NCBI RefSeq assembly: GCF_000384655.1
Contig: NZ_ARQI01000130.1
Span: 104,342-168,341, forward strand
Reading direction: 5' to 3'
Source of the DNA: Brachyspira innocens ATCC 29796
Lineage (GTDB): Bacteria > Spirochaetota > Brachyspiria > Brachyspirales > Brachyspiraceae
DNA length: 64,000 nt
Part shown: positions 37,586-46,100 of the stretch, piece after piece
How the letters are laid out: every line of letters begins with the position of its first letter
Position numbering within the stretch: position 1 is the stretch's first letter
Made by a program: the position numbers and the translations under genes
Notes under the pieces: model-generated
The model's input: only the letters and a program-made list of their open reading frames with translations
What the model was told of the DNA's origin: nothing
Database searches by the model: none

Positions 37586-38968
37586 TTATCTGAATAAGAA
37601 AGATAATATAAGTATGATTATAAGTGCAGTAATACCTTGTACAAAAGTAGCTAAAGTTCTAGCCTTGTAAGCATCTTTTACTTTTAATCCAGACAATTCA
37701 ACAACTATCCAGAAATAACTGTCATTGGCATGCGAAGCTATCATAGAACCAGCACCAATTGCCATTAATACTAGTATTTGTGATATCGGTGTAGTGAATC
37801 CTAATGTATTAAGTAGAGGAGCAAAAAGTGTTGCTACTGTAACAACAGCTATTGTAGATGAACCAAGCATTATTTTTAAAGCAGACGCCATTATAAACGG
37901 CAATATTATACCCATATTTAGTGAAGCAAATATATGCCCTAACTCTGGTATAATTTTGGCTAGTTCTGTAGATTTTAATACTTCAGCAAAAGCACCGCTC
38001 GCACCAACTATTGCAAGTATATTTCCAGACGCCTTTATACCATCTCCTATCCACATAGCTATTTCTTCTGTATTAAATTTATGTGTTAAAAGAAGTGAGA
38101 ATAGAAAACCTATAAATAATGCCATTGAAGGCTCGCCTAAAAATATAAATATATTTTTTATAATACCATCTGACATTTTAAAAGAATCAAATCTTACAAT
38201 ACTTCCAATAGCCATTAATAAAATAGGAACAGCTATTGGTGCTAATGCTTTCCAAGCAGATGGAAGCTCTCCTATATCACTTATTAAAGTTTCATAAGTA
38301 GGAGATTTGTCTGGATAATTAGGTTTTTTTATGTATTTAGATATAAATATACCATAAATTGCTCCGACCAAAGATGTAGGTATAGCAACTATTAAACCTA
38401 TAAGAATGATAGTTAATAAATGTGCTTCAAGTCCGAATAAATTAACAACAGCAGCAGGTCCAGGAGTCGGAGGTATTAAGGCATGCGAGGCATAAAGTCC
38501 TGTAGATAATGCAACAGATAATGATACAGGAGAAGCACCGCTTTTTTTAGCAACTGCTTTTCTTAAAGGTGTAAGTATTAAATATCCAGAGTCACAGAAA
38601 ACAGGTATTGATACTATAAAACCTAATATATTCATAGCTAATGCTGGGTGGGATTTTCCTACAATTTTTATTACTATTTCACCAAGTTTAAGAGCAGCAC
38701 CTGACATTTCTAATATATTACCTATAATACTTCCAAGTACTATTATTATTCCTACACTTGCTAAAGCGTTTCCAAATCCTTTTCCTATTAAAGCAGATAT
38801 CTCTGTTATGTAGTTATTATCTTTATTTGTTGGTATATGTAAAGTAAATGCCAAGAATATAGCCACTAAAAGCATTGCTATAAATGGATGAACTTTAAAC
38901 TTAATAGTTAAGATCATTACAACAATTATAGATATTGCTAACATAGCTATTACAAAATAACTAATCAT
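37586..38968 (-). CDS. GntP-family gluconate/organic acid:H+ symporter
   Basis: This 460-residue inner-membrane permease has about 12-14 hydrophobic helices. Sequence typical of the family includes the N-terminal KFKVHPFIAMLLVAI, GFGNALASVGIIIVLGSIIGNILEMSGAA, a central ALIPPTPGPAAVVNLFG, and the C-terminal GSSTIAVVTVATLF and GAGSMIASHANDSYFW. The family carries gluconate and related sugar acids or hydroxy acids by proton symport, and the exact substrate cannot be read here. AGGA lies 6-7 nt before ATG 38968. The HPr-like gene is 52 nt upstream on the same strand, which hints at carbohydrate uptake and control. Confidence 0.88.
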   Translation of the reverse strand: MISYFVIAMLAISIIVVMILTIKFKVHPFIAMLLVAIFLAFTLHIPTNKDNNYITEISALIGKGFGNALASVGIIIVLGSIIGNILEMSGAALKLGEIVIKIVGKSHPALAMNILGFIVSIPVFCDSGYLILTPLRKAVAKKSGASPVSLSVALSTGLYASHALIPPTPGPAAVVNLFGLEAHLLTIILIGLIVAIPTSLVGAIYGIFISKYIKKPNYPDKSPTYETLISDIGELPSAWKALAPIAVPILLMAIGSIVRFDSFKMSDGIIKNIFIFLGEPSMALFIGFLFSLLLTHKFNTEEIAMWIGDGIKASGNILAIVGASGAFAEVLKSTELAKIIPELGHIFASLNMGIILPFIMASALKIMLGSSTIAVVTVATLFAPLLNTLGFTTPISQILVLMAIGAGSMIASHANDSYFWIVVELSGLKVKDAYKARTLATFVQGITALIIILILSFLFR

Positions 38969-39020
38969 TGAATATCCTTTGATTTATTTTATGAAAAATT
39001 AAAATGAAAATATTATGATG

Positions 39021-39332
39021 TTAATCTTCTTCTGGAACTTCAGCGTAAATATAGCCTTCTTCAAAAAAATCTAATAATTCTTTTTCAGCTTCTTTAGCTA
39101 TATTTTCCATTCCGTCTTCATATTCGATTTCTAGTATAAGATTGGCTCCTTGAAACGCTCCAAGTCCCATAATATTGAATACGCTTTTAGCATCTGCTCT
39201 AACACCGTTATACAATAGGAATATTCCTATATTAGAGTAGGCACTTTTGCTTGAGATTTGTGATAAAACGCCTGCAGGTCTTAGATGCATCCCATTTTTA
39301 CTTTTGATTGTAACTACATTTGTTAATGTCAT
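39021..39332 (-). CDS. HPr-family phosphocarrier protein
   Basis: HPr carries phosphate on a His between enzyme I and sugar-specific PTS enzymes. The phosphorylatable His16 in KNGMHLRPAG and the regulatory serine region ADAKSVFNIMGLGA (Ser50, equivalent to Ser46) are both intact. Retention of that serine fits HPr-kinase control. The protein is 103 residues, about 15 longer than usual, because of an acidic C-terminal tail (FFEEGYIYAEVPEED). AGGA sits 6 nt before the start. It heads the minus-strand group with the GntP permease and dut. Confidence 0.9.
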   Translation of the reverse strand: MTLTNVVTIKSKNGMHLRPAGVLSQISSKSAYSNIGIFLLYNGVRADAKSVFNIMGLGAFQGANLILEIEYEDGMENIAKEAEKELLDFFEEGYIYAEVPEED

Positions 39333-39600
39333 TAAATATCCTGTTGAATTTATTTTATATATTAAGTATAGTATATTTTTTTTTATTTTTCAATAGTGTT
39401 TATTTTTTAGAATATAATATTTAGTTATATTATAATTTGTTTGTATTTTAGCTAATTATATTTTTTCTTAAGAACAACTTTATCTATGAACTTTTAATAT
39501 AATAGTATATATAAAATTATAACATATTTTTATTGTTGACTTTTAAATACATTATGTAAGCCTTTACTTTTTTAATATAATAAGTATTGTTTATCATATG
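39333..39600. other. AT-rich gap upstream of the HPr-like gene
   Basis: No gene was recognised. The part next to 39333 should hold the promoter of the minus-strand HPr group; TATACT-like hexamers are visible on that strand, but no -35 stands out. Confidence 0.3.
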
Positions 39601-39601
39601 T

Positions 39602-39790
39602 ATGTCATTAGGTATAAGTATAACTATAGAATATTTTGAAACATTAAAAGTTGACATATTTCCAATAGCAATACTTACAATATGTTTATTAATATTGTCT
39701 GCTTTATCTTTTTCTATAAGCTTAATAATTAATGCTATTGTAAGATCAATATCAGAAAACAGAAGATTTAAGTATAATTATGTAAAGTAA
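39602..39790 (+). CDS. Small hydrophobic membrane protein (62 aa), possibly a gene remnant
   Basis: From ATG 39602 the frame encodes 62 residues: a short N-terminal part, a strongly hydrophobic helix (FPIAILTICLLILSALSFSI and onward) and a basic tail RSISENRRFKYNYVK. An excellent terminator starts 18 nt after the stop, which supports transcription. However, there is no convincing ribosome site, and an alternative TTG start lies at 39587. The helix-plus-basic-tail end resembles the C-terminus of ABC-type permeases such as PstC/PstA, so this may be the last piece of a lost permease gene rather than an independent gene. Confidence 0.4.
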   Translation: MSLGISITIEYFETLKVDIFPIAILTICLLILSALSFSISLIINAIVRSISENRRFKYNYVK

Positions 39791-39808
39791 ATACTAAGGT
39801 ATTTTATT

Positions 39809-39842
39809 AAAAACTGGCTTTATATATATAAAACCAGTTTTT
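39809..39842 (+). terminator. Strong rho-independent terminator
   Basis: AAAAACTGG pairs with CCAGTTTTT around a self-complementary TTTATATATATAAA core. It ends in a T-tract and lies 18 nt after the small hydrophobic frame. Confidence 0.85.
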
Positions 39843-40162
39843 AATTGTGTATATATTATTTAATTATATGTCTAAAGCAGTATTACAGCCTCAATATACG
39901 GTACTATTATAATTGCAGCATATGATAGCATAAGACTTTAGTAGCAGTATACCTCAATTCTATACAGTATAGTTATATAATATTGGTATGCAATTTATAA
40001 TTTTTTACTCTTATAAATTAAGTTAATTATTATAAGAATATTATAACATATAATCATATATATGTCAATATAAACACGTATAATTTGCATGTTATGGCTA
40101 TAGATTTTAATTTTAATAATGGTATAATATGAAATACAAATAATAATTATTGGAGCTGTTTT
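39843..40162. other. Gap upstream of the PadR gene
   Basis: No gene was seen in 320 AT-rich bases. TATAAT at 40123-40128, 35 nt before the PadR start, is a probable -10, but no good -35 lies 16-18 bp upstream. Short dyad-like ATGT/ACAT elements occur around 40060-40095. PadR proteins often regulate their own promoter through such sites, but the match here is weak. Confidence 0.3.
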
Positions 40163-40702
40163 ATGGGAGTATTAAAGTACGCTATATTGGGTCTTTTAAA
40201 CCAAAAGAATATGACTGGATATGATATAACTAAAGAGTTTGAAGAAACACTATGCGAATTTTGGAATGCAAAACATAGTCAAATATATCCAGAATTAAAA
40301 TTGCTTAATAAGCAAGGTATGGTCGAATATAAAATAGAGATATCAGGTACTGTATTAGAGAAGAAACTATATTCTATTACAGAACTAGGCAGAAATGATT
40401 TTATGAAATGGCTTGAGTCAAAAATAGATATTCCTCCTACATTCAAAGATGAGTTTAGACTGCAGTTATTTTTCTCTAATTGTTTATCAGAACAAACAAG
40501 AGAAGAATTGATTATAAATCATCTTAATCAGCATATAAAAAGATTAGAGTATTTAAGAAATAATCAAGAAAAATTTAATGGAAGTATACCTGAAAAGAAT
40601 ACAAGTGCTTTCAGCGATTATTTAGTTCTTATGGGGGCTATTATGCGTGAGGAAAACACATGCAGATGGCTTGAGAAATGCTTAGAATTATGTAGAAAAT
40701 AG
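40163..40702 (+). CDS. PadR-family transcriptional regulator
   Basis: This 179-residue cytoplasmic winged-helix repressor begins MGVLKYAILGLLNQKNMTGYDITKEFEETLCEFWNAKHSQIYPELKLLNKQGMVEY, the classic PadR N-terminal domain. It has the HSQIYPEL recognition-helix region and an EKKLYSITELGRNDF wing. The C-terminal half is the helical dimerisation domain (PadR_C-like, ending in MREENTCRWLEKCLELC). GGAG lies 8 nt before ATG 40163. The target is unknown. Its neighbours are the small hydrophobic frame upstream and the unrecognised three-gene cassette downstream, which it might control. Confidence 0.92.
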   Translation: MGVLKYAILGLLNQKNMTGYDITKEFEETLCEFWNAKHSQIYPELKLLNKQGMVEYKIEISGTVLEKKLYSITELGRNDFMKWLESKIDIPPTFKDEFRLQLFFSNCLSEQTREELIINHLNQHIKRLEYLRNNQEKFNGSIPEKNTSAFSDYLVLMGAIMREENTCRWLEKCLELCRK

Positions 40703-40715
40703 CATTATATTAATT

Positions 40716-40759
40716 ATATATCTATTGTGAAAATTAATGAGTTTTCATAATAGATATAT
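40716..40759 (+). terminator. Long hairpin after PadR
   Basis: ATATATCTATTGTGAAAA and TTTTCATAATAGATATAT pair over 18 bp (one G-U) around an 8-nt loop, 14 nt after the PadR stop. There is no clear T-tract, so it may be a weak terminator or an RNA-stability element. Confidence 0.5.
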
Positions 40760-40787
40760 AAAGTAATATTTTATAGCTTTTATTAAA

Positions 40788-41000
40788 TTCCCGCCCATTA
40801 GATTTTATAACTTTGTTTTGAAATTATAATCAAAATTATATTTAAAGCCTAATTACAAATTATTAGCTCCCACCCTAGCTTTGATTATATTAATAATCTC
40901 ATTAACGCATGGTTAACGAATTATTTTATCTTTAATTTGTATTATAAGTTAAGATTTATTTTTTAGCTTCATTCTGCGTGCGGTTAATATATTTATCAAA
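40788..41000. repeat. Intergenic element with paired G/C-rich direct repeats
   Basis: In an otherwise AT-only gap, two kinds of G/C-richer word each occur twice. CCCGCCCATTAG (from 40790) matches CCCACCCTAG (from about 40870). CATTAACGCATGGTTAA (about 40900-40916) matches CATTCTGCGTGCGGTTAA (about 40970-40987). No coding frame covers them. This looks like a degenerate dispersed intergenic repeat or a regulatory/RNA element. I do not recognise it. Confidence 0.4.
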
Positions 41001-41098
41001 TTTGTATTTAAATTAATATTTGCTTTAAGTATTAATCAAAAAAGTATAATATCTTATTTTTTAATGTATATAAACATATTAGTTTCTATAAAAAATAC

Positions 41099-41125
41099 TT
41101 GACTTTTATGTTTTTTTTCTATAAT
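41099..41125 (+). promoter_or_regulatory. Promoter of the three-gene cassette
   Basis: TTGACT (41099-41104) and TATAAT (41120-41125) are 15 bp apart, slightly short, and lie 34 nt before the start codon at 41159. Confidence 0.45.
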
Positions 41126-41158
41126 AATTATTATAACAATTTATTTTGGAGTTTATTT

Positions 41159-41746
41159 ATGCCGTTGCCAGTGATAGCAATAGTTGGGATTGTAGGAGGG
41201 ATTTTAGCACTTCTTGGAGTAGGAGGTATGGCGTTTTATCATGCTACTAAAGATACTCCAGCAGATTTAACTATTTTATTAGTAGGAGATCAAGCAGCAG
41301 GAAAGGATGCTGTTATGAATTTAATTGAGAATAATATATTTGATGAACAATATGAGGCTACAGCAAAATATTACACTATAATGACTGAAGTAAAAGGTAA
41401 AAAAATAAAAATTATTAATACTAGCGGAAGTGAAAAGACTTTAGAAGACACAGAAGAAGCTACTCTTCTAAAGCATGATATAAGATGTTATGTTTTTAAT
41501 TCAATTAAATTTTATGAAAATAAAGATATAGTAAAAGGAATTAATCATGCTAAAAATGATATAAAAGGAATAGAAGAAAAAGAAAAAAGAAAAATAGAAC
41601 TTATAGCTATAGGGACTAGAGGTGGTAGTATTAGTAATAAAGACAGTATTGAAAATGATGTAAGAGAAAATGGTGTAAAATGTAAAATATTTGAATTATC
41701 TAAAAAGCCAAGAGAAGAAATTTTAAAATATATATTTAATATTTAA
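41159..41746 (+). CDS. Membrane-anchored P-loop NTPase-like protein, degenerate GTPase motifs
   Basis: The protein has 195 residues from ATG 41159, chosen because GGAG 41148-41151 is 7 nt away; an earlier in-frame TTG at 41099 overlaps the promoter. Residues 1-28 are one Gly-rich membrane helix. The soluble domain starts TILLVGDQAAGKDAV (P-loop at residues 43-50). It keeps the G-x4-GK frame but has Asp50 where Ser/Thr normally binds Mg. The next strand ends IINTSGSE (87-92), at the position of the small-GTPase DxxG, but with Asn instead of Asp. LIAIGTRGG takes the place where NKxD is expected. So it has a GTPase-like fold with altered nucleotide-site residues. It heads a three-gene set. I cannot assign a family. 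Confidence 0.65.
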   Translation: MPLPVIAIVGIVGGILALLGVGGMAFYHATKDTPADLTILLVGDQAAGKDAVMNLIENNIFDEQYEATAKYYTIMTEVKGKKIKIINTSGSEKTLEDTEEATLLKHDIRCYVFNSIKFYENKDIVKGINHAKNDIKGIEEKEKRKIELIAIGTRGGSISNKDSIENDVRENGVKCKIFELSKKPREEILKYIFNI

Positions 41747-41770
41747 AAAATATAATTTATGGAGTAAAAA

Positions 41771-42187
41771 ATGATAGTAGCAATAGTACAAGGAAAAGAT
41801 AGAGGTTTATATGATACTGTAATAGATGGAGAAGTAGTTTCAGGAAAAGAACAGCAAGATGCTATAAATAAATTATTATCTAAAATTCCTCCAATAAAAA
41901 TTACAGGAAATGGCGGCTTTAAATTGGAAACAGGTGAATTTTTTTGTCATATGCAGCATCCTGAAAAAGATGTGGAAGGAAGATATAGAGTAGTGTTAAT
42001 TGTATGGGACAAGAATACTTCTGAAGAAATTATAAAAGAAACCATTAAGGCTATAGGATGTGATTATTATAAATATGTTCAAATAAGAAATGAAATTAAT
42101 AATGAAAAAAAAACTTTGAAAAAAATAATGATGTTACTAGGAGTATTTCTAATACTAGTAGCGGTAATGCTTTTTTTAAAAAAATAA
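41771..42187 (+). CDS. Tail-anchored small protein of unknown function
   Basis: This is a 138-residue protein. Residues 1-110 form a mixed alpha/beta soluble domain starting MIVAIVQGKDRGLYDTVIDGE, with a central RYRVVLIVWDKNTSEEIIKETIKAIGCDYY. After a charged linker (NEINNEKKTLKK) comes one C-terminal membrane helix (about 119-136) ending in KK. It is thus anchored by its tail with the domain in the cytoplasm, facing the NTPase-like protein encoded 24 nt upstream. GGAG precedes ATG 41771. No family recognised. Confidence 0.65.
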   Translation: MIVAIVQGKDRGLYDTVIDGEVVSGKEQQDAINKLLSKIPPIKITGNGGFKLETGEFFCHMQHPEKDVEGRYRVVLIVWDKNTSEEIIKETIKAIGCDYYKYVQIRNEINNEKKTLKKIMMLLGVFLILVAVMLFLKK

Positions 42188-42220
42188 AATTAAATATTTT
42201 TAATAAAGGTAATAAAAATA

Positions 42221-43030
42221 ATGATAGATAAAGAACAAATTTTATTATTAGATGAACAAACAAAATTTGACATTAGAAAAAAGCCAAAAGCTACTTATGA
42301 TATGACAAATGGTTTTTCAATATACGAGTTTGGAGACACTAATTTAAAAAATTCTTTTGTTGTAACAGAAACTAATAAAAAAATTCAATTAAACGAATAT
42401 GATAAATGTGGTTATTTAATAGCTAGTTCTATTTATAACAATGTATATTATCCTATAGAAGTATATGATAAATGCTATAAAAAAGACTTTAGAAATTTAT
42501 TGAATAGAATTGTTTATAGAATTGGTGCCCAAGATTTTTTTATGTCATATAGTGATGATACGAATTACAATGAAGAAGATTCAAGAGAATATATAGGTGG
42601 TTTTAAAGTTTCTCATCCTGCTGTAAAAGCCGATGCAAATGTTAATATTAATAGCATCTCTTCTAAAGAATCTGATATAAAACATATGGTAAATTTAGAA
42701 ATAAATATGAGTAAACAGGAAGTATCAAGAGAACAATTTTATGACTGGGTAGATAAAGAAAGTATTAATTTAAAGGTATATGATAGTATTGGATTAGCCG
42801 CATTTTTAGATAGATTTGATGATTTTGGAAAAATAGATCATGGTATTTTAAGTTATAAAGATGTTAGTATTGAACATATAGGAATTGCTCATAATAAAAG
42901 TATGAAAATTTCTGGAGGATTTAATTATGCTCCTTCTTTTATAAAAGGTAAATTTGATTTTGAAAATATAAATAAATTCAGTTCTAATACTAAAATAGCT
43001 GAGAAATTTAAAGTTTATATAAAATTTTAA
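42221..43030 (+). CDS. Unknown 269-residue protein, third gene of the cassette
   Basis: No signal peptide, membrane helix or known motif was found. The first ~115 residues look like a compact alpha/beta region (NGFSIYEFGDTN, GYLIASSIYNNVYYPIEVYDKC, DFRNLLNRIVYRIGAQDFFMSYS). The rest has long alternating polar/apolar stretches suggestive of beta strands (KADANVNINSIS, HMVNLEINMS, SMKISGGFNYAPSFIKGKFDF), split by a short helical part (SREQFYDWVDKESINLKVYDS). It starts 33 nt after the tail-anchored gene with a weak AAAGG site. It could be an effector or binding partner of the two membrane proteins, which is inference from position only. Confidence 0.6.
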   Translation: MIDKEQILLLDEQTKFDIRKKPKATYDMTNGFSIYEFGDTNLKNSFVVTETNKKIQLNEYDKCGYLIASSIYNNVYYPIEVYDKCYKKDFRNLLNRIVYRIGAQDFFMSYSDDTNYNEEDSREYIGGFKVSHPAVKADANVNINSISSKESDIKHMVNLEINMSKQEVSREQFYDWVDKESINLKVYDSIGLAAFLDRFDDFGKIDHGILSYKDVSIEHIGIAHNKSMKISGGFNYAPSFIKGKFDFENINKFSSNTKIAEKFKVYIKF

Positions 43031-43195
43031 TAAATATTAATTGTTAATGCAAAAAGATATAGTACAATTTTTCGGTATATTTTTTAATATCATTTATTTA
43101 TTAATATTTAATATTAGTAAACCTTTTTTTATATAGAATTCATGTTATAATAGTTTAACTTTTAAACTTTTTTACTTTTTATTGAGGATAAATTA

Positions 43196-46100
43196 ATGGC
43201 TAACAATTCTATAGAAATAAGAGGAGCTAAAGAGCATAACCTTAAAAATATATCGCTGTCAATACCGCATAAAACCCTAACCACTTTAACAGGAGTATCA
43301 GGAAGCGGAAAAAGTTCGCTAGCATTCGATACTATTTTTAAAGAGGGTCAAAGAAGATATTTAGAATCATTATCAGCCTATGCAAGACAGTTTTTAGGCG
43401 TTATGGCTAAGGCGGATGTTGAACATATAGAAGGACTATCCCCTACTATTTCTATAGACCAAAAAAGCGTTAATAAAAATCCCCGCTCTACTGTAGGTAC
43501 TGTTACAGAGATTTATGACTTTTTTAGACTTCTTTTTGCAAGGCTTGGTGTTCCTTACTGTTCTAAATGCGGACATAAAATTTCAAAGCAAAGCGAAGAC
43601 CAAATAGCTCATAGTGTATTAAGAGAGTTTGCAGAAAAAAGAATTTTAGTTCTAGCTCCTATTGTTAGAGATAGAAAGGGAGAGTATAGAAAAGAAATTG
43701 AAGAAGTGAAGCTTGCAGGATATCCTAGAATAAGAATTGATAATATAGTTTATAAATTCGATGAAGATGAAATACCAGAGCTTAAAAGATATGAGAAGCA
43801 TACTTTGGAGATAGTTATTGATAGGATAAAAGTTGAAGATAAATACTTGTCAAGAATCACTGATGATATAGAAAGGGCTATAAGAATAACAAAGGGATTA
43901 GTGGCATTTTATGAAGAGCATGAAAAAAGTAATGAGGCAATTGAAGTTAATAATGATATAGAAAACATTGAAACAAATGAAGCTGATACAAAGACTAAAA
44001 AGAAAAAAATCAAAATGAGTAAGCAATTTGAAATAGATAAATATTACAAACTCTATACTACAGAAAGATCTTGTGCTAACTGCGGACACTCTATTGCTGA
44101 TATCGAGCCTAATTTATTTTCATTTAATAACCCTATGGGGGCATGTACTGTTTGCGGAGGACTTGGGGTTGAGCATGTATTTACAGAAAAGCATATTGTA
44201 AGAGATGAAAATTTAAATATTTATGATGGAGCTTTGTCCTGTTTTGTAGATGATCATATTGGTTTTGATATGGAATATGGTATTGATGAACTAGAAGTTA
44301 TTGCCAAAACTTATAAAATAGATTTAAAAAAGCCTTGGAAAGATTTTACTAAAACAGAAAAAAAATATTTACTTTATGGTACTGATAAAGAAATTAAATG
44401 GAGAAAAAGATTCTGGTATCATAGTAAACTTGTGGAAGAGAGAGTACCTGGTATTTTGGACAGGTTAAAATATGATTATGAAACTTATAAAATGAGCTAT
44501 TATGCTAATTTTATGGACGAAGTTGAATGTCCTAAATGCAAGGGTAAAAGAATTAATGAAGATGCATTGTCAGTTAAATTTAATGGAAAAACTATAGCCG
44601 ATTTTTCTTCAATGACTATAGAAGATTTGTATGATTATTTTACTAAATTAAAATTAAAACCTAATGAAGAGATAATCGGTGCTCCTATAGTAAAAGAGAT
44701 TATTTACAGATTAACATTTTTGGTGAAAGTAGGATTAACTTATTTGACTGTAGAACGTTCCTCCCCTACTCTTTCAGGCGGAGAATCTCAAAGAATAAGA
44801 CTAGCATCTCAAATAGGAAGCGGACTTGAAGGTGTATTATATGTATTAGATGAGCCTTCAATAGGACTTCATCAGTCTGACAATAAAAAATTAATAGAAT
44901 CATTAAAAACATTAAGAGATAAAAACAATACTGTTATAGTTGTAGAGCATGACAAAGAAACTATGGAGGAGTCCGACTTTTTAATTGATATAGGTCCTAA
45001 TGCTGGAGTTAATGGCGGAGAGGTTGTAGGCATTGGTGATTATGAAGAGTTTTTAAAGTCTGATAGATCCTACACTGCAAAATATTTACGCGGCGATGAT
45101 GATATAGAAATACCAAAGACAAGAAGAGACGGAAACGGAAAATTTTTAAAAGTAATAGGTGCTAATCAATTTAATCTAAAAAACATAGATGTAGAGTTTC
45201 CTTTGGGATTATTTATTGTAGTTACAGGACTTTCTGGAAGCGGTAAATCTACTTTAGTCGAAAATATTTTAATGCGTGCTTTGCATAATCATTTTTATGG
45301 AAAAACTTTAACAGCAGGCAGTCATGAAAAAATAGAAGGACTTGAAAATATTGATAAGGTTATAGAAGTTGATCAGTCTCCTATAGGAAGAACTCCAAGA
45401 AGCAACCCTGCAACTTATACAAAAGTTTTATCACCTATAAGGGATTTATTTGCTGCTACTAAACTTGCAAAAATGAGAGGATATGATAAAGGCAGATTTT
45501 CATTTAATGTAAAAACAGGAAGATGTCCTACATGTGAGGGTGCTGGAGTTATAGAGCTGGAGATGCAGTTTTTATCTAATGTATTAGTGCCTTGTGAGGA
45601 ATGCGGCGGTAAAAGATTTAATGCAGAGACTTTGGATGTTAAATACAAGGATAAAACTATTTATGATGTTCTTGAGATGAGTGTTTCAGAGGCTATTAAG
45701 TTTTTTGACGGAATAACTTCAATAACAAGAATATTAAAAATAATGGAAGATATAGGACTTGGATATATAAAATTGGGGCAGCCTTCCACTACTTTATCTG
45801 GAGGAGAGGCTCAGAGAATAAAACTAGCAAGCGAGCTTCATAAAATATCTACAGGAAACACTTTATATATATTAGATGAACCTACTACAGGACTTCATTT
45901 TGAGGATATAAAAAAATTATTAAAAGCATTAGACGGACTTGTTGAAAAGGGAAATACTGTTTTAGTTGTAGAGCATAATTTAGACGTTATTAAATGTGCT
46001 GATTATATTATAGATATGGGACCTTTAAGCGGAGATAAAGGAGGCAGAGTTGTTGCTAAAGGAAAGCCAGAAGATATTATAAAAGTAAAAGAATCACTAA

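Noticed and set aside
41099..41158. TTG 41099 as start of the P-loop protein, adding 20 residues
   Set aside because: It coincides with the -35 hexamer. GGAG is placed for ATG 41159.
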